The notes under the pieces: generated by a model
What the model was told of the DNA's origin: nothing
The model's database searches: none
What the model saw: the letters and a program-made list of their open reading frames with translations, nothing else
Part shown: piece after piece, positions 9,560 to 19,180 of the stretch
Layout: every line of letters starts with the position of its first letter
How positions within the stretch are numbered: the first letter of the stretch is position 1
Translations under genes and position numbers: made by a program
Source: Acanthamoeba lenticulata
Lineage: Eukaryota > Discosea > Longamoebia > Acanthamoebidae
Reading direction: 5' to 3'
Assembly: GCA_002179805.1 (NCBI GenBank)
Contig: NAVB01000302.1
Span: 62,001 to 126,000 of the forward strand
Length of the DNA: 64,000 bases

Positions 9560-11016
9560 TCAGTTCGTTGTTGTTGGCGTGATGCCGGGCGATGACAACG
9601 TCTTTGAAGAAGGAGGCAACGCAAACAGAACAAGGTTCTTGCCTTCAAAGTCGAGCGTCGCCGTCTGGATTCGGTCGGGCGCCTTTGCCACGAGGTAGGC
9701 CACGAACTGCTGGTACGTGGTCACGGGCGACCCGTTCATGCGTCGTCGCGGGAAGAGCTTGTGGTAGACACAACACGGCACGATCGCGAACCCTTTGTTC
9801 CTGTGGCCCCGCCACACCATCGTGCGTCAGATATTCCAGTCCACAGAGCTCGCGAGCCAGGCATGCACAACGTACCACTTCAGTGCAAAGTCCACGATGG
9901 CCTCTGTGGCCTGGTCCGGGTGGAGGCCCACGATGAGGGAGCACTCCATGAGCAGCCGCTGGACGGCTGGCCACTCCACGATGCCCGCGTCGTCCTTGGA
10001 CTCGGAACCTCTTCGTTCCGCCTCCTCGTCTCCATTCTCTTCAGGATCCTCAAGGTCTTGGCTCTTGGGCGGTTGTGCTTCTTCGTTTGGCTCAGAATCC
10101 TCTTGAGCCACGAGGCCCTTCTCCGTCCACGCAACGGCACGCGCGTGGGCCAACATCGCTTCAAAGCCCTTGGCCGCCTCCTGCGAAGGGTTCTTGGTTA
10201 GATCTGAAGAGAAATGTGGACAAGCCGCCAACGAACCTCTTCCTGGCCCTCCTGGTGGAGGACGAGCAGCTGCAGGAGTTGATCGTCAAAGAAGGTGCGC
10301 AAGTGGCCAGGCGTGCGAACGTCGGAGGGACTCGAGGGCGCGGGCAGGTGATTGTAGGCCTGCCACGGGCCCGTCCTGTGGTAGATGCCTACCAGCAGCC
10401 GTTTGCTGAAGCGGCCGAGCTGCAGCGGGCGCGGGTCGATCACCGTGGTGGGCACTCCCGTGAGGTTGGCCAGTTCGAAGGAGAGCTCGCCCTTGCCGCC
10501 AGCGATGTCCAGCACGCCCGTGCCGGAGCCCAGCAGCTCCCGGCCAAACGTGTCGGCCAGCCACCGCCTGCAAACAAGGCCCCCGTCGAGTCAGGCTCGA
10601 GGCTTGCAGTGAAGGGCAACGCGGGGCGAGGGTATTGAGGGTACCGGAAGGCACCGGCCTTGTTTCGGTTCATGATCTTGTTCCTCCGCCCCGCTCCTCT
10701 GTTCTGTTTCCGTTCATTGCTCAACCTGCGCCGCACACACGTGCACGTCAGAGCAAAGCTCAAGTGCACAGAAGGAGGGCGTGGGCACTTACTTGGTGAA
10801 GGCTTGGCGGCGGTCTTCCGCAAGCGTTGAGGCCGGGCAACCTCCGGTGGCCCCTTGCTGCTCATTCTCCTCTCCCTCCTTCTTGATCTCCTGTTGGCCG
10901 CTGGTGTCTGGCTGAGGATGTCGGAATCGGCACCGTTCCGCGTACAGACACCAACCCATACGTTTCCAGTGTCGGCACACAGGCACTTCTTTCTCGACAA
11001 CTGCTTCTGCCTCCAT
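9560..11016 (-). CDS. CCCH zinc-finger / SAM-dependent methyltransferase-like protein
   Basis: Exon 1 (11016-10793) encodes a CCCH finger (C-x8-C-x5-C-x3-H, residues about 14-34) in a Glu/Gln-rich context. Exon 2 starts at 10567 and gives a Rossmann methyltransferase start, G-V-L-D-I-A-G-G-K-G-E-L-S-F-E-L, then VIDPRPL. A later exon (about 10200-9890) has an acidic insert and GLHPDQATEAIVDFAL. The last exon (about 9810-9560) has AIVPCCVYHKLFPRR. The D-x-A-G-G-K-G motif I and the VPCC block indicate an intact SAM-binding fold. The substrate is unknown; the CCCH finger suggests RNA. The exon 2/3 junction near 10210-10230 is uncertain, since only very short introns keep the frame there. The gene is head-to-head with the MORN gene, 95 bp apart. 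Confidence 0.75.
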
Positions 11017-11111
11017 CTTCTTTGGTTTTTTTTAGAAATGAATTTAAGAAATGAATTTAAAATAGAAAAAGTATTTCCTTTTGCTTCTCATTCTTTTGTG
11101 CAATCGGCAAG
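11017..11111. promoter_or_regulatory. 95-bp bidirectional promoter
   Basis: Only 95 bp separate the start codons of the CCCH/methyltransferase gene (-) and the MORN gene (+). The AT-rich core has a tandem direct repeat, GAAATGAATTTAA twice in 11036-11062, in an otherwise GC-rich neighbourhood, and is the likely shared core promoter. Confidence 0.5.
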
Positions 11112-13137
11112 ATGAGGTCCAGCATCACCGCAGGCTCCATTAGATCTGCTTCTTCACGTGTTGTTGTTGATGTCTCGCGAAGTCTTGTGCACCGTTGCAA
11201 GACCTCTGCCTTCGGACAGCCTCTTCTTTCCGGCAATCGTTTGACGTCATCTCCGCAATGTGTGCTGCTCCGCCGCCCGGCGACCCAGGGGCTCGTAATC
11301 CCTCCGCTGCCTTCCGTTCACATTGTCCGTCTTCCAGCTCACGCTTGCCCCTCTCTTGCGGCAGCCTTGGCGTGGGCTTGGGCACCTGCTGCTGTGCAGG
11401 GCGCTAGCCACGAAGGTGCCGCCCTCTCCCGATGAACAGGCTTCCTCGAGCAAGCCCAAGAAGGTCAACATCAGTACGTGCAACCGCCAGTTCTGCTTCA
11501 GTTCAGTTTATGCAAGTCGAGTGCGCACGCCAACGCACGTCGTGCAGACACGGACGAAATGTTCGGAGCGGCGGAAGCGGTCAACGAGCACTGGATTCGG
11601 ATGACCATCAACGACGACTGGGAACGCGATCCTGACGGACCGCAGGTGTCCCGGCCGGCCGACATCTACTTTGCCAAGTCCGTTCTCCGCACTCTTTTGT
11701 TGATCGTTCTGGTGCCAGCTCTTCTCACCCTTGTGCGTCGCCGTCATCGTACAGGTTCCTCGGCAAGCTCGACGAGCAAGGCATGCCTATTGGACGAGGT
11801 ACCAACAAGCTCCGCTGCGGTCGGTCCCTCGGTCAAACCGTCTCACTCTTGCCAAACGCGACTTGGCAGGCAAGTTGTATTCGCAGGACAACGACGAGGG
11901 CGTTTCATTCTATTACCACGGCGACTTCAAGAACGGCAAGTACCACGGCAAAGGCCGTTCGGTGAGCATCGAGCACGCGGATTTGAACAAGGCGCAGAGG
12001 GCCCTGCTCCCCAAGAACGTGTATCAGTGGACAGGCAAGCAGCGCCCCTCCTCATCCTCTTCACCACTATCATCATCACTCACAAGCCCAATTGTGTTTG
12101 TGGTTCGATTCAGGCAAGGAGAAGCTGTTGCCGCTCGGCACCGTGTACGAGGGCGACTGGGAGGAGGGTAAGATGCACGGCCAGGGACGCCTTACGGAAT
12201 CCCTCAAGGGCGACGTCTACGAGGGCGACTTTGTTCAGGTGCGCAAGCAAATTGGCTTGCTGCTCTCCACAGCTCCTTCTCACTCTCTCTCTCTCTCTCT
12301 CTCGAATATTATCTCACATGAGTGAACAAACTGGTGGTCGGTTCTGGCTACCTCACGTGCCTTGGCCGCTCACTAGGGACGCAGGACCGGCAAGGGCAAG
12401 ATGATCTCCAAAAACGGCCATTACCTTTACGTGGGCGAGTTTGACGACGGGTTCGTACGCCCTTGTGTCAGACTTGATTTGCGGATTCAGATCGAGCTCG
12501 TTCTCATATTTCTCTTCCTCCGCCACGTTGATGGCGACGACACCAACATCGACAGGATCTATCAGGGCAAGGGCACGCTTCGATCCAAGGATGGTGACGT
12601 CTTCGAGGGCGAGTTCGAGCGAGGGATGATGCGACATGGCAAGGGCAAGCTCACGCTGGAAGACGGCTACATCTACGAGGGCGGGCTCTACGACGGCGCC
12701 CCCAGCGGCTACGGCAAGCAGTATCATCCTGGTACCTCCTTGCAGAAGCATCCTTGCCCATCCCCAAGGTCTGATCGCAGTCTATCGTTTGGGGGGGGGG
12801 ATGCATTCTAGATACAGTTCAGAAGGGGGGTTACGAGGGCAACTGGGTTGATGGCGAGTACCGAGGCCAGGGTAAGCTCTTCCTCCCCGAAGGCGGTTTC
12901 ATTGAGGGCACGTTCGAGGGTGGAATGGTACGCCAGAGTTTTTGTTTTTGTTTTTGTTCTGTGCTGCTGACGCGACTGTGCCCCCCAAAGCTCGAGGGCG
13001 AGGCCATACACACAGACACTGACGGTAACCGTGAGACTATTGTCCTACGCCGAGGCGTAGTTCAAGAAGAAGAGGGAGACGAGGATGAGGAAGATGAGGA
13101 GGGTGAGGAAGAGAAGGGACCAACTCGGTCAGCGTGA
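11112..13137 (+). CDS. MORN-repeat protein
   Basis: The start is at ATG 11112. The first about 50 residues are rich in Arg, Ser and Val and poor in acids, resembling a mitochondrial presequence. One splice then changes frame to the exon beginning near 11400 (ALATKVPPSPDEQ), and the next exon begins at 11548 after the donor at 11474. Successive short exons encode at least six MORN repeats (Y-x-G-x-[FW]-x-x-G-x-x-x-G-x-G), for example YHGDFKNGKYHGKG, YEGDWEEGKMHGQG, FEGEFERGMMRHGKG, YEGGLYDGAPSGYG and YEGNWVDGEYRGQG. The C-terminus is acidic (Glu/Asp tracts, 13060-13125). MORN repeats form a lipid- or protein-binding beta scaffold at membranes. The presequence, the exact first donor and the localisation are inferred. 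Confidence 0.82.
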
Positions 13138-13356
13138 TGGTCCGCGGAGTTGATGGCAAGCACTGGAAAGATCGAGTCGACATTAAAAAAAGCTTTTCGC
13201 GCCGAGTTAACACCAAAAAACCAGAAGCTCCCCGTGCAGAAGCCAACGCACCCGATCTTGCAGCAGCGTTCAGTCGAGGCTCTGATTATTAAACCCTGAA
13301 AACAGTTTGATTCCCTCTGGGCTTCCATCTCCTCTCTTTCCCTCCTAGCGTGAATC

Positions 13357-14433
13357 ATGCACAAAAATGGAACCTACGGATCGATAAGCAGTGGCAGTTC
13401 TTCAGGACTCACAAGGAGAAGAGAAGCGGAGGACAAAGAGAGGAGGAAGGCTCGTGCTGCTGCCAGGCTGGGGGACGATTTCGACATTAATGCCATTTTG
13501 GAAGCAACCAGCGTTGCCTCGATCACAGGGCAGCCAGCAAAACCTCACAAGCCAGCACCCACCACAGCGCAATACGAAGAGCTAGACAGAGGGAAGGGCA
13601 AGGGGAAAGAGAGAATGCGCGATGACGACTTTTCCCACAGTGATAGAAGGAGGGACAAGCGCAATGGCGACAATGAGCCCATTTTCCATACCGTGTCGGC
13701 GACTGATACGCTTGAGGGCATCGCCGTCAAGTACGGCGTTCAGGTGCGCCTAATCAATTCGAGTCGCGTTTAACGGCGTGTGTTCTTACTGCTTCCGCCC
13801 CATTCTTACTGCAGGTGGCAGACATTAAACGTGTAAATAGGCTGTTTTCCAACCAGGACTTGTGGGCACGAAAGGAGCTTGTCATCCCTTCGCCCGAGGT
13901 GAGCTCTTCTCCATTTGATTTCTGATTATCTGCTATTCCAAGGGGGCGAAGTGTTGAACTTTCTGCGCACACGTGCAGGAACTTGAGGAGGAGTTGGCGA
14001 GGCCCCGGCGCAGCTACGAGAAAGACATCAAGTCGCCTCGCGGAAGGCGCAGTTACGACAAGGACGCCCCGAAGTTTGTGTATCCAGCTACGCCCGAGGA
14101 TGAAGCGGTAGGTGTTCCCGTATGTCGCCAGGGCTAAGCACACGCTCACCACGCGCTCCTCCTGCTCGCGCGCGCAGCCGGACCAGAGGCGGTCGCTCCT
14201 CGGCTTCAGCTACAATTTTTCTACCGACAACGGCGAGGCTGCCTTCCGTGACCTGGAAACTGTTGGCGCTGGTGTTAGGTACCATGGCGCCCTCCCCTCC
14301 TGCTCGGATCGGACAAGATCATGTTGACCTCATCTCTGATCATCCACTCTTCTGGGCAACAGGATCAAGCAGATGGGTGCTCACGTGAGGAAGCGCCTGG
14401 AAGAGGAGGAGAACAAGCTCTACGGCCTCTAGG
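13357..14433 (+). CDS. LysM-domain protein (LYSMD-like)
   Basis: The gene starts at ATG 13357 with a basic, Lys/Arg-rich N-terminal 110 residues. A single LysM domain is split by an intron at about 13742-13815: F-H-T-V-S-A-T-D-T-L-E-G-I-A-V-K-Y-G-V-Q, then VADIKRVNRLFS and L-W-A-R-K-E-L-V-I-P. Later exons contain an RRSYEKD / RRSYDKD repeat, and the protein ends ENKLYGL at TAG 14431. The layout resembles intracellular eukaryotic LYSMD1/2-type proteins rather than secreted chitin-binding LysM effectors, as there is no signal peptide. The ligand and role are unknown. Confidence 0.85.
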
Positions 14434-14951
14434 GGAGCAACGTTGCGAGGCCGCCACTCTATTTATTCGCTTTGCGCTCCTCGCTTCTCCTTGCCTTGCC
14501 GCAGAGTTTCGCGGCGCGCTGGACTCCTTGTTTAGGAAGCTGTTGTGTGTAGCTGCTTGTTGAAAGCGCGCCGTTGCTGCGGCGTGATAGCGCCAAACAT
14601 TGTACATAGGCCGTGCTCTCCTCCTTTCGTCTCTCCTCTTCCTCTTCTTGGCCAACCGCGTTGCGGTTGCGATGCTCGTTGCTGAGGACACACCAGCCAA
14701 CGGCCGGTTGTCCGGACTGTGGGCGTGATCTGCCTGCCGCGTAGAAACGCCGGTACCCATCGAAAGCTTTCGTCTTACCAAGACTTTACCTCGCCGGCAC
14801 AACACCACCACCGACACCAACTCCCTCTAGCTGACGTCTTATCAACCTTTAGCCTCCTTGAGCTCGATTTCCCGCAGTCGCCACTCCATTCTCTTCAACA
14901 AGCAGCGTTAGAGAGTCGAATTATCTCCAGGGTCGACGTGGTTGTGGGTCG
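14434..14951. other. Intergenic, no gene seen
   Basis: About 520 bp between two co-directional genes. It should hold the 3' end of the LysM gene and the promoter of the DUF547 gene. Open frames present lack motif support. Confidence 0.5.
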
Positions 14952-16110
14952 ATGCTCGCCCTCCTCAAGTCACTTCGCAAGCGTAAGCACCAGAAGAAGG
15001 ACTACCCACCACGTGTGCTCAACGACGAGGCGCAGCTGCTCCAGCTCGCTTCTGCAGACTCTCCGCTTGCTCCCGTGCTAAGAACACGAGGGTCGCCGCG
15101 CAAGTCAACGAGCGAGAGCAACAACAGCCCCTCTGGGGCTTTGTCCATCGCGCACGACTTGCACGTTGCCCTGGAGGAGCTGCAGCTTCTAGGCTTGATT
15201 GACGAAGGCCTCGGCAAGGTCGACTTCGAAGGTCTCGGCAACAACGTCTTGTGGCGGTTCTACCTGGAGCAGGCGTGCCAGCTCCAAAGCGAGAGCCTCG
15301 CATTTGCCAGCACGAATGAAGCCAAGAGCTTTTGGGTCACCATCTACAACAGCCTTACCATTCACGGATTAATCGAGGCAGCGCGCAGCAGAACGAAGGG
15401 CAGCCTCGATTTAGAGGATATTGCCTACTGCATCGCCGGTGAGACGTTCACGTTAGACGACATTGAACACGGCATATTGCGCGCCAACCGGCCGCATCCT
15501 GCGAACGCCGACGAACACACGAACTACTTCCCGCAAGACGACACACGGTGCGCTTCGTCTTCAGTTTCTTTTCCCGCGCTTTTCTTTTCTCACATTTTTT
15601 ATGGCGGACAGGCGGCGCTACAGTTTGCCCAAGCGCGACCCGCGCATCCACTTCGTGCTGGCATGCCCAGCCCTCCGCTTCTACGATCCCAACACCATCG
15701 ATCACGCGTTGAACGCAGCCGCTTCGGCCTTTTGTGCCCAGGGGATCGAGGTGGACGGCCGGGCGCGCAAGGTCACCATCCCAAAACTCTTCCATTGCTA
15801 TGCGATGGACTTTGGTGAGACGACCTACGAGGTCCTCGAGTGGGTCCTGCGCCATCTCCCGCCCGGACCAGCCACGATTCTTCAAGGCCTACTGGGCGCG
15901 TGGGTCATCTCAATGCCCAAGCTTGTCTACCGGAAGCACGACTCGGGGCGAAGTCCTGTCATGGCCAGGTCGCTGCCGGTGGGCGATGTTCCTCCTGTCG
16001 GGGCGGCACAGCGCCGGATGAGCGAGCCCGACCTGATGGGAGTGGACAAGCAGCCGCTGTGCAAGACGTCACGATCATTCAGTGTGAGCGAAGAGCTGTG
16101 CTGGGCTTGA
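14952..16110 (+). CDS. DUF547-domain protein
   Basis: Two exons (14952-15547 and 15612-16110) give 364 residues. After a basic N-terminal region, the DUF547 core runs from about residue 120 to 290. It shows S-F-W-V-T-I-Y-N-S-L-T-I-H-G-L, then FTLDDIEHGILR, then DPRIHFVLACPALRFYDP and a C-terminal Q-G-I-E-V-D block. The conserved His and Cys positions of the family (H-F-V-L-A-C) are present. DUF547 proteins in plants and protists are often fused to DEP or glutaredoxin modules, but none is visible here. Biochemical function is unknown for the family. The C-terminal 80 residues are Ser/Arg/Pro-rich and probably disordered. Confidence 0.85.
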
Positions 16111-16207
16111 ACTCGGAGTTAACTGCAGTTCCCGCTCCTTATTTCGACCGAACCAACAACAATAAAAATAAAAATAAAAAAAGCCAAGGACTTTTCCTTT
16201 CCCGCCC

Positions 16208-18263
16208 ATGATGGACGTAGACCAGGAGGAGCCCCCAGTGCGTGGTAAGTGAGACTCAACCTCTCCCCTTTTGTTGGCGTTGCTCATCTTTTCTTCTGTA
16301 CTCTAAGAGGACACCAGGGCCACGTGCTGCATTTGCTTCAAGTCTTTCAAAAAAGCTCAAGGTGCCGCCAGTCACCTGAGGACACATCGCAATGACCCTG
16401 CGGCCAAGGAGTTTTTTGAGATGCTGCAGCAGTCCCGAAACACGAACATCTCAAACAGCACGGCACCCTTGCGCCACAATTCGACAAGCCCCACTGGACC
16501 TACCTCCCTCGTCAGGCCCATTATTCCTCAGCCCCCTCAACTAGCACCGCCCGCCACCTTCGAAGCGTCCCTGGGGAACCAGTTCAGGAGTATGGCCAGC
16601 CACTCGCCGTCAGTTGGGTCGCCGTCAGTTGGGCCCGACCTTGGCGGGCCGCCCTTTTTTCAAGCTCAGGCGAAGCCACTGGTGCAGTTGGCCCTGGGTG
16701 ATCGGGACAACTTCCTCAAGTTCCAAGGCGTGCTTCCGCAGCACATCATTGAAGCGATTGGCCCGTCGATCACCATTCATGGCCTGGGCTCGGGGGCGTG
16801 GTCACAGCCGTGGCCAGGTCGGGGCCCGTGGACAATCCCTCTGCCTGCTTGGGACCAGGTTCGTCTGGTCCGAGACCTCAGCAATGAGACTGGCCGCCCA
16901 TTTACCCAGCGGCTCGAGGTCCAAATCCGTGATCGCACTGGGGCACTCCTCCACCGGCAGGTCGTGCAGCAGTGGGCCGATACGTGTGCGTCCCAGCCCT
17001 CATCAATCAATCGCATTCTGCTTTCCTTATGTACATGTGTTCAATAGTGCAAGCTGCCTCCAAACCGAAAGGAGAGCCTGTAGAAGGTGACGATGATGAG
17101 GTGGTCGTGGTCGAGGTGTGCAATGACTGCTTGCTTGCGCTCCAGCTGGTGCTGCCTCTCCACCCTCCAAAACACCCTCACCAACACCGTGCTAAGTTAC
17201 CTGATTGACCACAGGACGAAAGGGCTGAAAGTGACAATGCCCCTTGTCCTGCACCTGAGCTGACCAAGTATGTATATTCCTTTTGCCTTGTTGTTCTCTA
17301 ACTTACCAAAGGCAGCTCTGGGCAATCATGTGAAAGGTTGCCAGACATGTCACAGTTACATGCTGCCGTGAAAGCTGCTGATGAGCTGCTTGCTGTATGC
17401 TTCTATCTCTTCTTGTCCTTTCCTGCAACACAGAATGTGATTCCTGTGGTGAGCAGAGCCCACACGAGCTATGTCAGGCAGGCATGGAAGATGTCCTGCA
17501 GGATTTGCTGCAGAACCTCAAGAGTTTGATGCCAGACTTGGTGCATCTTATGTTTGGCAGGGGATAGAAAGCACACAGCAAGCAGCTCATCACCTGTCGT
17601 GTTGCAGGGTGAATGCATGACCTCAAGAAAGGCACAGCTGGAGCCGCGCCTCAGCAAGTCGCTGGACACCATTGAAAGAGTCCTGCATGGTGCGTGTCTT
17701 GCAGGCCAAAGCCTAAGCGCATGCCTCACCCAACTTCACCACATTCGTTCGTGGGGGATGAAGAACGCTGTTGGACAAAAGTGGGCACCCTGAGCCAGTA
17801 TGACGAACTCACAGTCAAGTATCCATTCAACAAATACAAGTGGGGTGGGACCTACAACAATCTTAGTCCAATGCCCCTGACCATCACGCACTGGAACCGA
17901 GGCCTGCGCGTCACCTTCAAAAACTCTTACCCACAAGGTTTCCTACACATTCCTGCATTACATGAAGCATTGACTTCTGTTGCCTAATCACACTCATGCC
18001 TGTCTTTTATGCAGGTGATGATGGTGGCAACTTGTCTCTCGGCAACTCAATCTGGACACGTGGGACAGATGATGCACAGACCAAGGCAGCTGGCGGGCGT
18101 ACGTCTCCTCTGCATTATGGAATTGGGAAGATTTGAAGGAAGGCACTAACAAGAGTTGGCTGCCACAGAATTCTATCATCGCTATGTGAATGGCGACTGC
18201 AAGCCTGGGCCGGGAGGCAACGGAGTGGGTGCTGAGCTTACGATTTGGGTCAAGCACTACTGA
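16208..18263 (+). CDS. C2H2 zinc-finger protein with an unrecognised C-terminal domain
   Basis: Exon 1 (16208 to about 16244) reads MMDVDQEEPPVR. Exon 2 carries a single C2H2 finger, C-C-I-C-F-K-S-F-K-K-A-Q-G-A-A-S-H-L-R-T-H, followed by a Pro/Ser-rich linker. A beta-rich region of about 120 residues starts near 16690. Several small exons follow (acidic stretch at 17078-17115, helical segment near 17480-17535). The C-terminal exons near 17800-18263 encode a Trp/Gly/Asn-rich domain (PFNKYKWGGTYNNLSPMPL, then ITHWNRGLRVTFKN, then GNSIWTRGTD, then LTIWVKHY). I do not recognise this domain. Junctions between about 17690 and 17800 are unresolved because the flanking frames do not meet by a standard intron. 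A DNA-binding role is inferred from the finger alone. Confidence 0.65.
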
Positions 18264-18354
18264 GCCCGTGGATCCTCCTGCCCTCTTTGTCTCTCTTAGC
18301 CCAGTTTTCTTTGCTGGCAGTTGGTGGAATGATGTTTTCTGCATCAGCAAAAAG

Positions 18355-19038
18355 ATGGAGTTACAAGGGGGTGTGGTCAAGCTCAACATTGGCGGTCACA
18401 AGTTTGTAACCACTGTGGGCACTCTCACCCACCATGGGGCTGACAACTTCTTCACTTCGCTCCTCTCCGGCCGCATTCCCTCGCCCATGGTGGGTGACGC
18501 GTACTTTATAGACCGAAACGGGCGGTACTTCCAGCCCATCCTTGACTACCTCCGCACTGGCCGCTGGGTCTGTTGATTGTGCTGTGGGCAGGCGCACAAG
18601 CACCGGGCCTTGCTTGACAAGTACGCCACTGTCGTAAGCTTCGTGCAGGCGTTCGTCTCCGAGCACTTCACCAAGCAGCTGGAGCAGGGAGTTGAAAGCC
18701 TCAAGACACCTCTCATCTGCCTACTCTCCCACGACGTTGCGCGGACCTAGTGCCTAGGCACAGTTCAGGCGGCCTGGGCCCGTTTCGACGATTTGGTCAG
18801 AGGAGTACATTTTTGTGAGAGTGAAGCAGTGGAGTTTGGCGAAATGGGGGAGCTCGTGCAGGCCGTACTGTGGGACTTCAACCTGAACGCAGAGCTCTCG
18901 CTTATGGTGAACACTCACTACCTTGTCAACACCGTCTATCGCCGTGGCACGATTTTGGAGATCTATGACTACCCCCCTCACACATCTCCTCACACATCCC
19001 AGACGTGCCCACTCTACCGTTTCGCTTGGTCCTGTTAA
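18355..19038 (+). pseudogene. BTB/T1 (KCTD-like) gene with two in-frame stops
   Basis: ATG 18355 opens a BTB domain of the potassium-channel T1/KCTD type: V-K-L-N-I-G-G-H-K-F-V-T-T, then FFTSLLSGRIPSP, then AYFIDRNGRYFQPILDYLRTG. The frame hits TGA at 18574, is otherwise open, hits TAG at 18748, and then stays open to TAA 19036. All three segments are in one frame and read like protein. Each stop lies inside a GT...AG segment that is a multiple of three (18568-18591, 24 nt; 18736-18768, 33 nt). It is therefore either a gene with extremely short introns or a recently decayed gene with two nonsense mutations. Many KCTD proteins act as Cullin-3 adaptors. The start lies only 91 bp after the previous gene's stop. 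Confidence 0.55.
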
Positions 19039-19180
19039 AGAAGACACGGTTCGCGTCGAGCCTTCTCTTTGCTCTTAGTTCCATGTTCGATGACCTTGGC
19101 CACGTTGGAATCCAGAATAAACATCAACGTCGTCCGCTACGTAGATTGAAGCACTTGGTGACAATTATTCCTCACTCATC

